Shown one piece after another: positions 1-7,113 of a stretch of DNA of 31,108 nt. Positions within the stretch are counted from its first letter, which is position 1, and the number at the start of each line of letters is the position of its first letter. Origin of the DNA: CAZLFA01 sp964558665 (GTDB taxonomy: Bacteria; Desulfobacterota; Syntrophia; Syntrophales; PHBD01); NCBI GenBank assembly GCA_964558665.1, contig CAZLFA010000050.1, positions 1-31,108 of the forward strand, given 5' to 3'. The notes beneath the pieces are model-generated. The model made no database searches. It was not told where the DNA came from and was given only the letters and a program-made list of their open reading frames with translations. The translations under genes and the position numbers were made by a program.

Positions 1-39
1 AAAACGGGGGACAGCACTGCCGCTTTTGGCTCCTTCTAG

Positions 40-1095
40 CCGCCACCAACAAACGAATCAAGAAGGCAACTGGAAGAGATCATCCAGTTTCTCCCTGATG
101 CAACCTTTGTCATCGACAGGGAAGGAAGGGTCATCGCCTGGAACAGAGCGATAGATGAAATGACCGGCTTTAAGGCCGCGGAGATGCTGGGCAAGGGCAA
201 TCATGAGCATGCAATACCCTTCTACGGCGAGCGCCGGCCCATCCTTATCGATCTGGTCACCATGCCCCGCGAGGTTGTCGAGCAGAAATACCTGACGATC
301 CGCCGTGAAAAGGATACGCTCATGGGCGATGCGGACTGTCCCATGGTGCGCAGGGAGAGACGCTTTCTCTCCGGATGGGCATCTCCCATCTACAATCTCA
401 AGGGAGACATAATAGGCACAATCGAATCCATCCGCGACATCACAGACCGCGTGCGCGCAGAAGAGGCGCTCAATGAATCGAGGAGACAGCTCGAAGAGAT
501 CATTGATTTCCTTCCCGATGCCACACTGGTTCTCGACCAGTCAGGCAAGATCATCGCCTGGAATCGGGCCATAGAGGAAATGACGGGATTCAAGGCAGAA
601 GAGATGCTGGGCAAGGGAAACAGCGAACATTCCATACCCTTTTACGGAGAGCGCCGGCCCATTCTGGTCGATCTGGTCACCTTGCCTTCAGAGGAAATCG
701 AAGAGAAGTACTACTTTCTCCGCAGAGAAAAGGGAACTCTCATGGGCGATGCGGACTGTCCCATGGTGCGCAGGGAGAGACGCTTCCTCTCCGGATGGGC
801 TACACCCATTTACAGCATCAGCGGAGAAATTGTCGGCGCCATCGAATCCATCCGGGACGTTACGGAAAAGAAGCTGGCCGAGGAGGAAAGAGAAAAGCTT
901 ATCAGCGATCTCCGCGAGGCCTTTATAAAGATCAAGATGCTGAGAGGTTTGATTCCGATTTGTGCATCCTGTAAAAAGATACGGGACGACAAGGGCTATT
1001 GGAACCAGATCGAGGTCTATATCCAGCAGCACTCGGACGCCGAATTCAGCCACAGCATCTGTCCGGAATGCACAAAGAAATTATACGGAAAGTGA
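40..1095 (+). CDS. Tandem PAS-domain sensor protein with C-terminal Cys-x-x-Cys/CPEC domain, 5'-truncated
   Basis: The frame is open from just after a stop at 37-39, but the first ATG (160) lies inside the first PAS domain, so the natural N-terminus is missing. Two PAS units of about 140 residues follow each other (roughly 50-470 and 470-880). Both carry 'IAWNRAIDEMTGF'-type cores, 'GDADCPMVRRERRFLSGWA' and 'IESIRD'. The C-terminus has a coiled stretch and then 'PICASCKKIRDDKGYW...HSICPEC', a four-cysteine, probably metal-binding module that recurs in the PAS protein at 7114. There is no kinase, GGDEF or HTH output domain, so a soluble sensor or adaptor is inferred; the ligand is unknown. Similarity between the repeats stops abruptly at about position 51, which points to truncation by rearrangement or to a contig junction. 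The PAS assignment is sure; the functional state is not. Confidence 0.75.
   Translation, partial: PPPTNESRRQLEEIIQFLPDATFVIDREGRVIAWNRAIDEMTGFKAAEMLGKGNHEHAIPFYGERRPILIDLVTMPREVVEQKYLTIRREKDTLMGDADCPMVRRERRFLSGWASPIYNLKGDIIGTIESIRDITDRVRAEEALNESRRQLEEIIDFLPDATLVLDQSGKIIAWNRAIEEMTGFKAEEMLGKGNSEHSIPFYGERRPILVDLVTLPSEEIEEKYYFLRREKGTLMGDADCPMVRRERRFLSGWATPIYSISGEIVGAIESIRDVTEKKLAEEEREKLISDLREAFIKIKMLRGLIPICASCKKIRDDKGYWNQIEVYIQQHSDAEFSHSICPECTKKLYGK
51..870 (+). repeat. 420-bp tandem duplication encoding the two PAS domains
   Basis: The first unit (about 51-470) and the second (about 471-870) are homologous at DNA level with a period of 420 bp. The block at 320-380 is repeated at 740-800 with only one visible mismatch, whereas the rest of the unit is much more diverged. 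This indicates a domain duplication with possible later gene conversion of the central block. Confidence 0.8.
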
Positions 1096-1139
1096 ACCTG
1101 GAAAAAACATCGACTTACAGTTATGCGGGGAGGAAGTCC

Positions 1140-1535
1140 ATGCAGGACATTCGAAGAAACAGTTTCACAGTCCTCGTGTTATTGACCATCTTAAATATCT
1201 TTCCGCCGGTAATGCTTACCAGTGACGCGTGTGCTGAGGAGCACTACCGCGAAAATAATATCGGCTTGTCTTTTTCCGGACTGAAGCATGTGGCGGACCA
1301 TTACGATCATCAGGGATACCTGCTGTTGGGCAGATTCGAGTATGCACAATGGCCGGCAACGGTAGTCTGTGAAAAGGACGGCTTCAATGAAATCAGTTTT
1401 GTCCTCAAGAACGGCTCTCCCCATTCATATCCCGGATATACCGGTTACCGGCTGAAGGCGGTTGCCCTGGAAGATGAGTCCGGAGAAGAGATCATGCTGG
1501 TCTTTCGCTCCAAGGCCAGGGAAGAAAGCCGTTAG
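1140..1535 (+). CDS. Small exported protein of unknown function
   Basis: 131 residues. I chose the ATG at 1140 because it is preceded by a GAGGAAG ribosome-binding site and opens a classic signal peptide: 'RR' then a hydrophobic run 'VLVLLTILNIFPPVML' ending at 'DACA', with predicted cleavage before 'EEHYREN'. The mature part is about 100 residues, mixed alpha/beta in character, with 'YLLLGRFEYAQWPATVVC' and 'FVLKNGSPHSYPGYTGY'. It contains a single mature cysteine. It starts 45 bp after the PAS gene and is probably co-transcribed with it. I do not recognise the family. A periplasmic location is inferred from the signal peptide only. Confidence 0.7.
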   Translation: MQDIRRNSFTVLVLLTILNIFPPVMLTSDACAEEHYRENNIGLSFSGLKHVADHYDHQGYLLLGRFEYAQWPATVVCEKDGFNEISFVLKNGSPHSYPGYTGYRLKAVALEDESGEEIMLVFRSKAREESR

Positions 1536-1598
1536 CCGGATTGGAGTTTCGGCTCCGCCTGATCCTTTATTCTTATCGTCTGTTCATGCACAAATCAT

Positions 1599-1771
1599 CC
1601 CAGATTACGCAATATAACGTATAGGCAACTGGATAAGTGAATATTATCCGGGTCAAAGGGTTTTTCAAGCGGCGAATCAAATATTTTTCTTGTGAAAAAT
1701 ATTCTGAGCCGCGGAAAGCCTTTTTGACCAGGATGGTAAAGAGTATTACTTTTTTTATTGCGTAATCTGGG
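1599..1771 (+). repeat. MITE-like palindromic repeat, family 1, complete copy
   Basis: The 173-bp element is bounded by perfect 16-bp terminal inverted repeats: CCCAGATTACGCAATA at 1599-1614 and its reverse complement at 1756-1771. The interior is also an imperfect palindrome, with GGTCAAAGGG facing TTTTTGACC and GGCGAATCAAATATTTTTC facing GAAAAATATTCTGAGCCGC, so the whole element can fold into one long hairpin. It has no coding capacity. A second complete copy in the opposite orientation lies at 26436-26606, with partial copies at about 6893-7054, 13311-13357 and 14362-14459. No clear target-site duplication is visible. A non-autonomous transposable element is inferred. Confidence 0.85.
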
Positions 1772-2084
1772 CTCATATCAAAGGCGCTTGCAGCTTGTGA
1801 CTGATGATGGCTGACGAATGCCCGTCATAACTAAACAAGTTCTTGAAAATATTACATTCCTGCAGATTCCAATAAAAGCATCTTTTATTCAAAGAATGTG
1901 ATATAGTGCACATTCTCGTGAGCGTTATTAACGTATAAACGGGAGCGAAGAACATACCTCACCGAATGTTTTTACAGGAAGCGGCGCCATATTCACTGGT
2001 TCCAGTATAATGCCCGGAAAAGAAAATCAGTAGACGGCTCCATCAGCCGGGGCATTGATCATCAGCGCACGGGTGACCGGCGTC

Positions 2085-2090
2085 AAGGAG
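2085..2090 (+). promoter_or_regulatory. Ribosome-binding site fixing the GTG start of the bactofilin gene
   Basis: AAGGAG lies 7 bases ahead of the GTG at 2098. No in-frame ATG occurs near the domain start, so this site decides the start. Confidence 0.7.
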
Positions 2091-2097
2091 AATTGTT

Positions 2098-2520
2098 GTG
2101 TCGACAACAGGGTGGTTGAAAAAGTTATCCTGTATATACGGAAAAGGAATTCTGGGTGAAGATGTCACTGCCGTCCTGGGAAAGGGTTGTTCCTTCACGG
2201 GCGATTTGAGCTTTGAAGGTTCCATGCGCATTGACGGTCACTTTGAAGGCAATATAACAGGCACCGGCACGTTGGTAATCGGCGAAGGCGCGCACATAGA
2301 AGCTGATATAGATGTAGGCAGCCTGCATATAAGCGGTGAGGTAACAGGCACAATTCAGGTAAAGGAAAAGATAAAGATTTACGACACCGGCAGACTGATC
2401 GGAAACTTGAAGGCCATGCTTCTTGCCATTGAAGAGGGGGGGATGTTTGAAGGACACTCTCTGATGATCAGCGACGGTACAGGCAATTACCCCGGCAATA
2501 TAAAGCCCCGCATTGTTTAG
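2098..2520 (+). CDS. Bactofilin (polymer-forming cytoskeletal protein)
   Basis: 140 residues starting with GTG. From about residue 22 to 125 the sequence is a right-handed beta-helix of the bactofilin (DUF583) type: 'GKGCSFTGDLSFEGSMRIDG', 'FEGNITG', 'TLVIGEGAHIEADIDVGSL', 'ISGEVTGTIQVKEKIKI', with Gly/Ile spaced about every 6 residues. Short polar tails flank the core, as usual in the family. Bactofilins polymerise without nucleotide at the inner membrane and scaffold cell-wall or surface-assembly enzymes. No peptidase or other partner gene lies next to it. It converges with the HD-domain gene, leaving only 17 bp between the stop codons. Confidence 0.92.
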   Translation: MSTTGWLKKLSCIYGKGILGEDVTAVLGKGCSFTGDLSFEGSMRIDGHFEGNITGTGTLVIGEGAHIEADIDVGSLHISGEVTGTIQVKEKIKIYDTGRLIGNLKAMLLAIEEGGMFEGHSLMISDGTGNYPGNIKPRIV

Positions 2521-2537
2521 ATGCGGCATCTTTTTTC

Positions 2538-3455
2538 TTAAACCTTGCTTCCCGCAGGTATCGAGGAAAAAGCCCCTCTGTGAAGTTTGTGGCGGAAGTT
2601 CGTCGCCGCATCGCTTATGATTTTATCTAAATAGGCCATGTTTCTATCAATTGCCATTTCATAAAGATTTTCATCGATGTTGTGACGTTTAAGAAAATGA
2701 ATCTGTGCATACCGGCCGATGCCTTCCAATGATTCGTCAAGCCTTTTTCTCGTAAGATTGTAGAAATCTTTTGTCTTTCTGAGGATGTCGAATTCCGTAT
2801 TAAAACCCGGCATGCCCGCCTCACGGAACTCATTATAGAGGAACAACAGCTTTTCCAGATATATCCGGTCAGCCATCTGCCCCACGAGGTCGGCGGTCGC
2901 CAGAATCGCCCCGCATCGCTGCTCTTCGAGAGACGCATATGAAAGCGTGCGGAAGTCCAGTATGAATTCCGTCGCCTTTATCATCATGGCTACAGACTCT
3001 GCCTCTTCTTCCGCAAGAAATAATCTGTCCCTGTTTTGCCGCACAAAATTCATGCTCCGCTCGACATGATTAAACGTATACTTGGCCCCCGTGCCGACAT
3101 GGTCATTTTTTTCCTGAATATAGCCGGCGTCATGGAGAAGGGCCGACATCAGGAGCTGAACGGCATTGCCTTCGCTGATTTTGCCGTCGGCAAGGATGTA
3201 TCCGTCCAGAATGCGTGCAGCAGCCAGGAATACATCCATTGTATGCGGAAGATCGTGATAATCGGTGTTGCACTTCTGATATTGGTCCAACCTCCCGCGA
3301 AACAGCCTGATTGTCATGTTGTAGCAGTTCCTTACAGGGGTGGCAGCCTTTCTGCCGTAATGCTCACTTATGACATCGATGGCCGTTTTGAATACGGTTT
3401 GAGGCCTGTTGTCACTGATTATCTGGGAAAGCTGGGGAATCGGCATTGCAACCAT
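2538..3455 (-). CDS. HD-domain metal-dependent phosphohydrolase
   Basis: 305 residues. Metal-ligand motifs visible in order are 'YHDLPHTMDV' (H67, H71), 'LLHDAGY' (H108-D109), 'HVERSM' (H130) and 'ATADLVGQMAD' (D189). The 'YHxxxHxxxV' start resembles class I cyclic nucleotide phosphodiesterases more than plain HD proteins, so a nucleotide or cyclic-nucleotide substrate is possible but not shown. It has no signal peptide or membrane segment, so it is cytoplasmic. The start at 3455 (MVAMPIP) is the first available; an in-frame ATG three codons later is an alternative, and no strong ribosome-binding site decides between them. It is monocistronic here. Confidence 0.8.
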   Translation of the reverse strand: MVAMPIPQLSQIISDNRPQTVFKTAIDVISEHYGRKAATPVRNCYNMTIRLFRGRLDQYQKCNTDYHDLPHTMDVFLAAARILDGYILADGKISEGNAVQLLMSALLHDAGYIQEKNDHVGTGAKYTFNHVERSMNFVRQNRDRLFLAEEEAESVAMMIKATEFILDFRTLSYASLEEQRCGAILATADLVGQMADRIYLEKLLFLYNEFREAGMPGFNTEFDILRKTKDFYNLTRKRLDESLEGIGRYAQIHFLKRHNIDENLYEMAIDRNMAYLDKIISDAATNFRHKLHRGAFSSIPAGSKV

Positions 3456-3544
3456 GATTTTGTACTCTTGCAGATTTTCTAAATCTTTAACGCATTGTGA
3501 AACCGGAACTTAACAGCCGTTAATTGCACGAAGCTAAATTCATG

Positions 3545-3765
3545 CTACTCTATGCATATTCTTGTGAAGAAATCAAATACTCTCTCATCATCTTTTTCAG
3601 CATTTTTCATGCCGGTACTATAGTATAGTCCAAACTCCACATGAAAGCCTTCTGTTCCGCTCCAAGTGACAATTATACACGTTCCATTTGACTTCTCAAC
3701 GGGTATTCTGTTAATTTTTGTAAAGTCTTTAACAGTACCGACCCGCTCAGTTTTTCAATCTTCAC
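3545..3765 (-). pseudogene. Frameshifted remnant of a small hypothetical gene
   Basis: On the minus strand a protein-like stretch runs '...RVGTVKDFTKINRIPV', 'SNGTCIIVTWSGTEGFHVEF', 'GLYYSTGMKNAEKDDERVFD', 'FFTRICIE' and stops at 3545-3547. It has no start of its own. Its upstream continuation is in another frame, beginning GTG at 3763 ('VKIEKLSGS'), which suggests a frameshift near 3740-3750. Amino-acid composition looks real rather than random. The family is not recognised. It fills most of the gap between the HD and PAS-LuxR genes; nothing else is seen there. Confidence 0.4.
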
Positions 3766-3790
3766 GACCCGTTATCCAATGGAGAAAATG

Positions 3791-5125
3791 ATGGATAATT
3801 CATCCATGACAAATCATGAATTGTTAAAAGAGATTGCCCTGCTAAGGCAGAGAATAGAGGAGTTGGAAACATACATTGCTGAACGCGGGCTTAAGGATGA
3901 ATCCCTGAGGGAGAGCGAAAAACGTTTCCGGGCAATCGCCGACTACACCCCGGACTGGGAAAGTTGGGTAGGCACGGATGGAAAACTCATCTGGGTCAAT
4001 CCTTCTGTTTACAATCTTACAGGATATTCTGTTGACGAATGCATGCGGATGGATGACTATCCGATGCCTATGATACATGATGCCGACAGGGAAAGGATCG
4101 CATCTGTCTTCCTCTCATGCCTTCAGGGCTCGACAGGCAATGATATTGAGTTCAGGCTGTTATGCAAGGACGGAAGTGTAAAATGGGCCGCCGTTTCCTG
4201 GCAGCCGATCTTTGATGACAACGGAACAGGGCTGGGCCATCGCGCAAGCGTTCGTGATGTAACAAGGCGTAAACAGACCGAAGATAAACTGAATTTTTTA
4301 AGCGCCATAACGGCAAACATGTCGGATTCGATAGTGGTGACTGACGCCCGCTTCGCCATTACCTACATAAACAGGAAGGCGGAAGAGATGTTCGGTTACA
4401 GTTTCGATGAAATCAGGGGTCAGACGCCGGGGATATTCAACGCCGATCCGGCGGCCGACGAGATCCAGCGTGAACTGTATAAAAAAGTGTCGCAGGGGAA
4501 GGACTATCTTGGCGAATCCATAAACAGAAGAAAAGACGGATCAACTTTTTTTTGCGAGTACAAAGTAACGCCCCTGATTGGAAAAGACGGCGCGCCTTAC
4601 GCATACGTGGGGCTTCAGAAAGACATAACAGAGCGGAAACGCATGGAGACTCAACTGATCAAAACCAGGCATGAACTGGAAATAAAAGTGAAGGAACGGA
4701 CCCGGGAACTGGAAGAAGCCAACACCGCCCTCCGGGTTTACCTCCAACAGCAGTCCAGTGATCAGAAAAAGGTGGGGGAAAAAGTGCAGTTGAATGTAAA
4801 CGAGCTGGTGCTGCCGTACATCGAGAAACTGAAGCTGCACGATATGGGAGCGCAATGCAGGACCTATGTGGAGCTTCTGGAGCTGAATCTCCAGAACATC
4901 GTCTCACCCTTCATGAAAAATCTTACCGCCGTTTATCAGAAACTGACATCACAGGAGATACAAATCGCGGAATTCATCAGACAGGGAAAATCATCACAGG
5001 AAATAGCGGATGTCCTGAAACTTTCCGTCAAAACGGTAAACACTCACAGAAACAACATACGGAAAAAGCTCAACCTGAGAAACAAGGAGATGAATCTGCG
5101 GTCTTATTTTCTTTCCCTCTCCTGA
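3791..5125 (+). CDS. PAS-PAS-LuxR transcriptional regulator
   Basis: About 444 residues. In order: an N-terminal coiled coil ('LLKEIALLRQRIEELE'), PAS 1 ('RFRAIADYTPDWESWV...GYSVDECM...RDVTRRK'), PAS 2 ('DSIVVTDARFAITYINRKAE...GYSFDEIRG...LQKDITERK'), a long coiled coil ('RTRELEEANTALRVYL'), a helical linker, and a C-terminal LuxR-type helix-turn-helix ('LTSQEIQIAEFIRQGKSSQE', 'KLSVKTVNTHRNNIRKKLNL'). There is no receiver domain or kinase, so this is a one-component cytoplasmic sensor-regulator. GGAG at 3781-3784 sits 6 bases before the ATG at 3791; an upstream ATG at 3779 has no ribosome-binding site. Ligand and targets are unknown. The first PAS domain's conserved 'W' pair hints at a PAS fold close to the PAC class. 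Confidence 0.88.
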   Translation: MDNSSMTNHELLKEIALLRQRIEELETYIAERGLKDESLRESEKRFRAIADYTPDWESWVGTDGKLIWVNPSVYNLTGYSVDECMRMDDYPMPMIHDADRERIASVFLSCLQGSTGNDIEFRLLCKDGSVKWAAVSWQPIFDDNGTGLGHRASVRDVTRRKQTEDKLNFLSAITANMSDSIVVTDARFAITYINRKAEEMFGYSFDEIRGQTPGIFNADPAADEIQRELYKKVSQGKDYLGESINRRKDGSTFFCEYKVTPLIGKDGAPYAYVGLQKDITERKRMETQLIKTRHELEIKVKERTRELEEANTALRVYLQQQSSDQKKVGEKVQLNVNELVLPYIEKLKLHDMGAQCRTYVELLELNLQNIVSPFMKNLTAVYQKLTSQEIQIAEFIRQGKSSQEIADVLKLSVKTVNTHRNNIRKKLNLRNKEMNLRSYFLSLS

Positions 5126-5255
5126 CGGGGAAACCCATGCTTTTGCATGCCGGATAGCATCTCCAAAAAACATCGAAGCCGGAATTTGAACCTGCATGAA
5201 AACAGCCGGCAGCCGTCAAGAAGTCTGCACAAGAAACCTGCAGCGGAGAAATAGA

Positions 5256-5435
5256 CAGTTTCCATCCGGAAACTCCGGATGCAGAAACTTTCGGTTTCCG
5301 GATTGGAAAGAGGTTATTTTTCGTTCCGGCAAGGAGATCAAGGGATTGCGCGGAGGCGTACTTAATGTACGTCGCACAAGCAATATCGGAGATCGACACA
5401 GCCAGAGTGGAAAAGCGCCCTTTCCGGACGGAAAC
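5256..5435 (+). repeat. Dispersed intergenic repeat, family 2, copy 1
   Basis: A non-coding repeat of about 180 bp, shared with 28058-28275. It opens with TCCATCCGGAAACTCCGGA, itself palindromic. A TTTCCGGATTGGAAA box follows, then a highly conserved core (GCGCGGAGGCGTAC...GTACGTCGCACAAGCAAT...GAGATCGACACAGCCAGAG), and it closes with CCTTTCCGGACGGAAAC. The core contains a small GTAC-loop-GTAC hairpin. It ends about 30 bp before the start of the next gene. The intergenic stretch 5126-5467 holds only this element and a short leader with 'AAGTCTGCACAAG', which also occurs beside family 1 remnants. Confidence 0.8.
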
Positions 5436-5467
5436 AAACTAGTCATATTATTTGTCAGGAGGTTATT

Positions 5468-5881
5468 ATGAAGACAAGAATAAACAACTGCATTGGTGAA
5501 GCCTTTCGTATTTTCTTAGTCTTGAGCGTACTGTTTGCGATGTCGTGCGGAGCATTTAGCGATTCGCCGGCAAAAACGGCACAAGAGTTTGTGCAGAAAT
5601 ACTCCAAAGCCTACAAAGATGAGAATGTCGGCGCTATTATCAAGATGACCGAACTGAGCAAGGGGCAGACTGAACAATCATTGAAAGATGAAATTATGAA
5701 TGACTTCAAATCCAAAGGTTTCGGTTACGTAGCGTGGACAAATACCCGCTATGTGTCAGAGGAAGATAGGGGCAGCTACATTCGTGTCAAAGTTGAAGTC
5801 AAGGGGGCGCCATCCTCAATCGTTCTGGTCAAGCGGGAAGGATTGCTGAAGATGGTGCTTAATCCGAGCGATTATATGTGA
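5468..5881 (+). CDS. Putative small lipoprotein
   Basis: 137 residues from an ATG with an AGGAGG ribosome-binding site. The N-terminus is a positively charged start plus a hydrophobic run 'FLVLSVLFAMSC' with a lipobox-like A-M-S-C27, so lipid attachment at C27 is likely. The mature part ('TAQEFVQKYSKAYKDENVGA...DFKSKGFGYVAWTNTRYVSE') resembles the small NTF2-like/DUF4878 lipoproteins in its length and in its paired helix then strands, but I assign this only tentatively. Five bases separate its stop from the next ATG, so it forms a two-gene operon with the Cys-rich protein. Confidence 0.7.
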   Translation: MKTRINNCIGEAFRIFLVLSVLFAMSCGAFSDSPAKTAQEFVQKYSKAYKDENVGAIIKMTELSKGQTEQSLKDEIMNDFKSKGFGYVAWTNTRYVSEEDRGSYIRVKVEVKGAPSSIVLVKREGLLKMVLNPSDYM

Positions 5882-5886
5882 AATAA

Positions 5887-6774
5887 ATGAAGACGCAAAC
5901 CGATGATGCGAAGTTAAAAGACTATCTTCGCAGGAATAAAACCTGCAAGGTCTGCGGGCAGACATCCCCATATGCAGGATGGAAAAACTGCGGCGGTTGT
6001 CCTGTATGTTTTTTCTCCGCACGTGACAAAGAACTGGCGAATAAACCCGGATGCGCCCGGTGCGACCGCTCCGGCAGAACAGTATTGCCCTGGCGCGACA
6101 TATTAAAAAAGGGCGGGCATCACCTGACCAAATATCTGAAGTTCATCCTCAGGAAAAAAAAGCTTCGCTTCGGAACATTGTACGAGTGCTCCCGATGTAA
6201 GGCTCAATGGGTTCTGGATGACCGCTTCCGCAATATGATTCTTGTGCCGAAAAACCGGCTGGAGCTGTTTTCTGAATGGTGCAACAAACCTCAAGCACTG
6301 CCGCGTGGCCTTTTAAAGAAAGCTTTGACAATCGGCGCAGTCCGCTATTACGATTTTTATTACATACCATTCAACCTGGTATTTCAGGACGGCACATCGC
6401 AGGATTACTGTGTGCTGAGCTTTCAGGCATGCCCGCCGATTGATGACTGGCGCAAGAATTTGCGGCTGGCCTCGGAGATCAGCGATATCCTGCCCTCACC
6501 CCACGCGCTGCCGCTTCCGGTGCGCAAAGCAACTGCCGATCATTGGGAAGCACCATACGGCGGAGCGATCGCAAGCACGCCGGAGAAATTATACTTCCAT
6601 GTTCATTTCGGCGCCCAGTTCATAGATTTTGCCGGTATAGTTCCACGCGACATCCGCCTCGAGAGACACCCGGATAAAATTCCGGAAAAAGCCCGCATAA
6701 GGCAGGTCCAGAACAGGCAGAACAGGATCACCCTTTTCGTCGCTGATTGGGTGCCTGAACTCGGCAACCCGTAG
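5887..6774 (+). CDS. Cysteine-rich zinc-ribbon protein of unknown function
   Basis: 295 residues. The first 105 residues carry nine cysteines in paired C-x-x-C arrangements: C20/C23 ('CKVCG'), C35/C38/C41 ('CGGCPVC'), C56/C59 ('CARC') and C101/C104 ('CSRC'). This suggests two zinc ribbons. The remaining 190 residues are hydrophobic-core alpha/beta ('RYYDFYYIPFNLVFQDG', 'YCVLSFQACPPIDDW', 'TPEKLYFHVHFGAQFIDFAG') with no motif I recognise. It has no signal peptide and is probably cytoplasmic. Translation may be coupled to the lipoprotein gene 5 bases upstream, although lipoprotein plus zinc-ribbon pairing does not reveal a role. Zinc binding is inferred from the cysteine spacing only. Confidence 0.65.
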   Translation: MKTQTDDAKLKDYLRRNKTCKVCGQTSPYAGWKNCGGCPVCFFSARDKELANKPGCARCDRSGRTVLPWRDILKKGGHHLTKYLKFILRKKKLRFGTLYECSRCKAQWVLDDRFRNMILVPKNRLELFSEWCNKPQALPRGLLKKALTIGAVRYYDFYYIPFNLVFQDGTSQDYCVLSFQACPPIDDWRKNLRLASEISDILPSPHALPLPVRKATADHWEAPYGGAIASTPEKLYFHVHFGAQFIDFAGIVPRDIRLERHPDKIPEKARIRQVQNRQNRITLFVADWVPELGNP

Positions 6775-7113
6775 TGACCGTAAAGAATCAAAATCCCGGA
6801 TTGCCATGTCACCCTCACCCATAAGTTTATTCATTGACATACAGGATTGCCGACATTACTTTATAGTTAGTGTGCATCCGGAAAGAACTTTATGAAGTCT
6901 GCACAAGGAGTTTGCAAGTGGCGAATCCAATATTTTTTCAACAGACAAAGCCTGGGGGGTAATCACGGCTTCCATCGAAAAAATATTCTGAGCCGCGGAA
7001 AGCCACTTTGACCGGGATGCCAAAGGGTGTTACGTATTTATCGCGTAATCCGGGTTCAATAAATATCGTCCGTTCTTCCAGCCTGAACCTTTGCCGCCAT
7101 AAGGGAGCATCAT
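6775..7113. other. Intergenic region with a diverged MITE copy
   Basis: No gene is visible. The right half is taken up by a degenerate family 1 element (about 6893-7054). An AGGGAG ribosome-binding site for the next gene lies just before 7114. Confidence 0.6.
6893..7054 (+). repeat. MITE-like repeat, family 1, diverged copy with altered left arm
   Basis: The right half (GAAAAAATATTCTGAGCCGC, then a TTTGACC box and the terminal TATCGCGTAATCCGGG at 7039-7054) clearly matches the complete copies. The left arm is a different version (GTCTGCACAAGGAGTTTGCA before GGCGAATCC), and an extra stretch of about 40 bases sits in the hairpin loop. The left terminal repeat is absent. The same alternative arm occurs, inverted, at 13311-13357. 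Confidence 0.7.

Larger units (their letters stand above)
1536..2097. other. Intergenic region with a complete MITE-like element
   Basis: No credible gene is present in these 560 bases. The left half holds the complete palindromic repeat at 1599-1771. The rest is the AT-rich leader of the bactofilin gene, with a short hairpin (CGGCT/AGCCG, about 2035-2049) close to its ribosome-binding site. I could not settle on a promoter. Confidence 0.6.

Noticed and set aside
1..50. Start of the window as a transposon or repeat end next to the truncated PAS gene
   Set aside because: The 50 bases look unrelated to the PAS gene, but there is too little sequence to identify an element, and a contig edge is equally possible.
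5070..5446. Overlapping open frames on both strands in the family 2 repeat
   Set aside because: The same DNA is an intergenic repeat found elsewhere with insertions that break these frames, so they are not genes.
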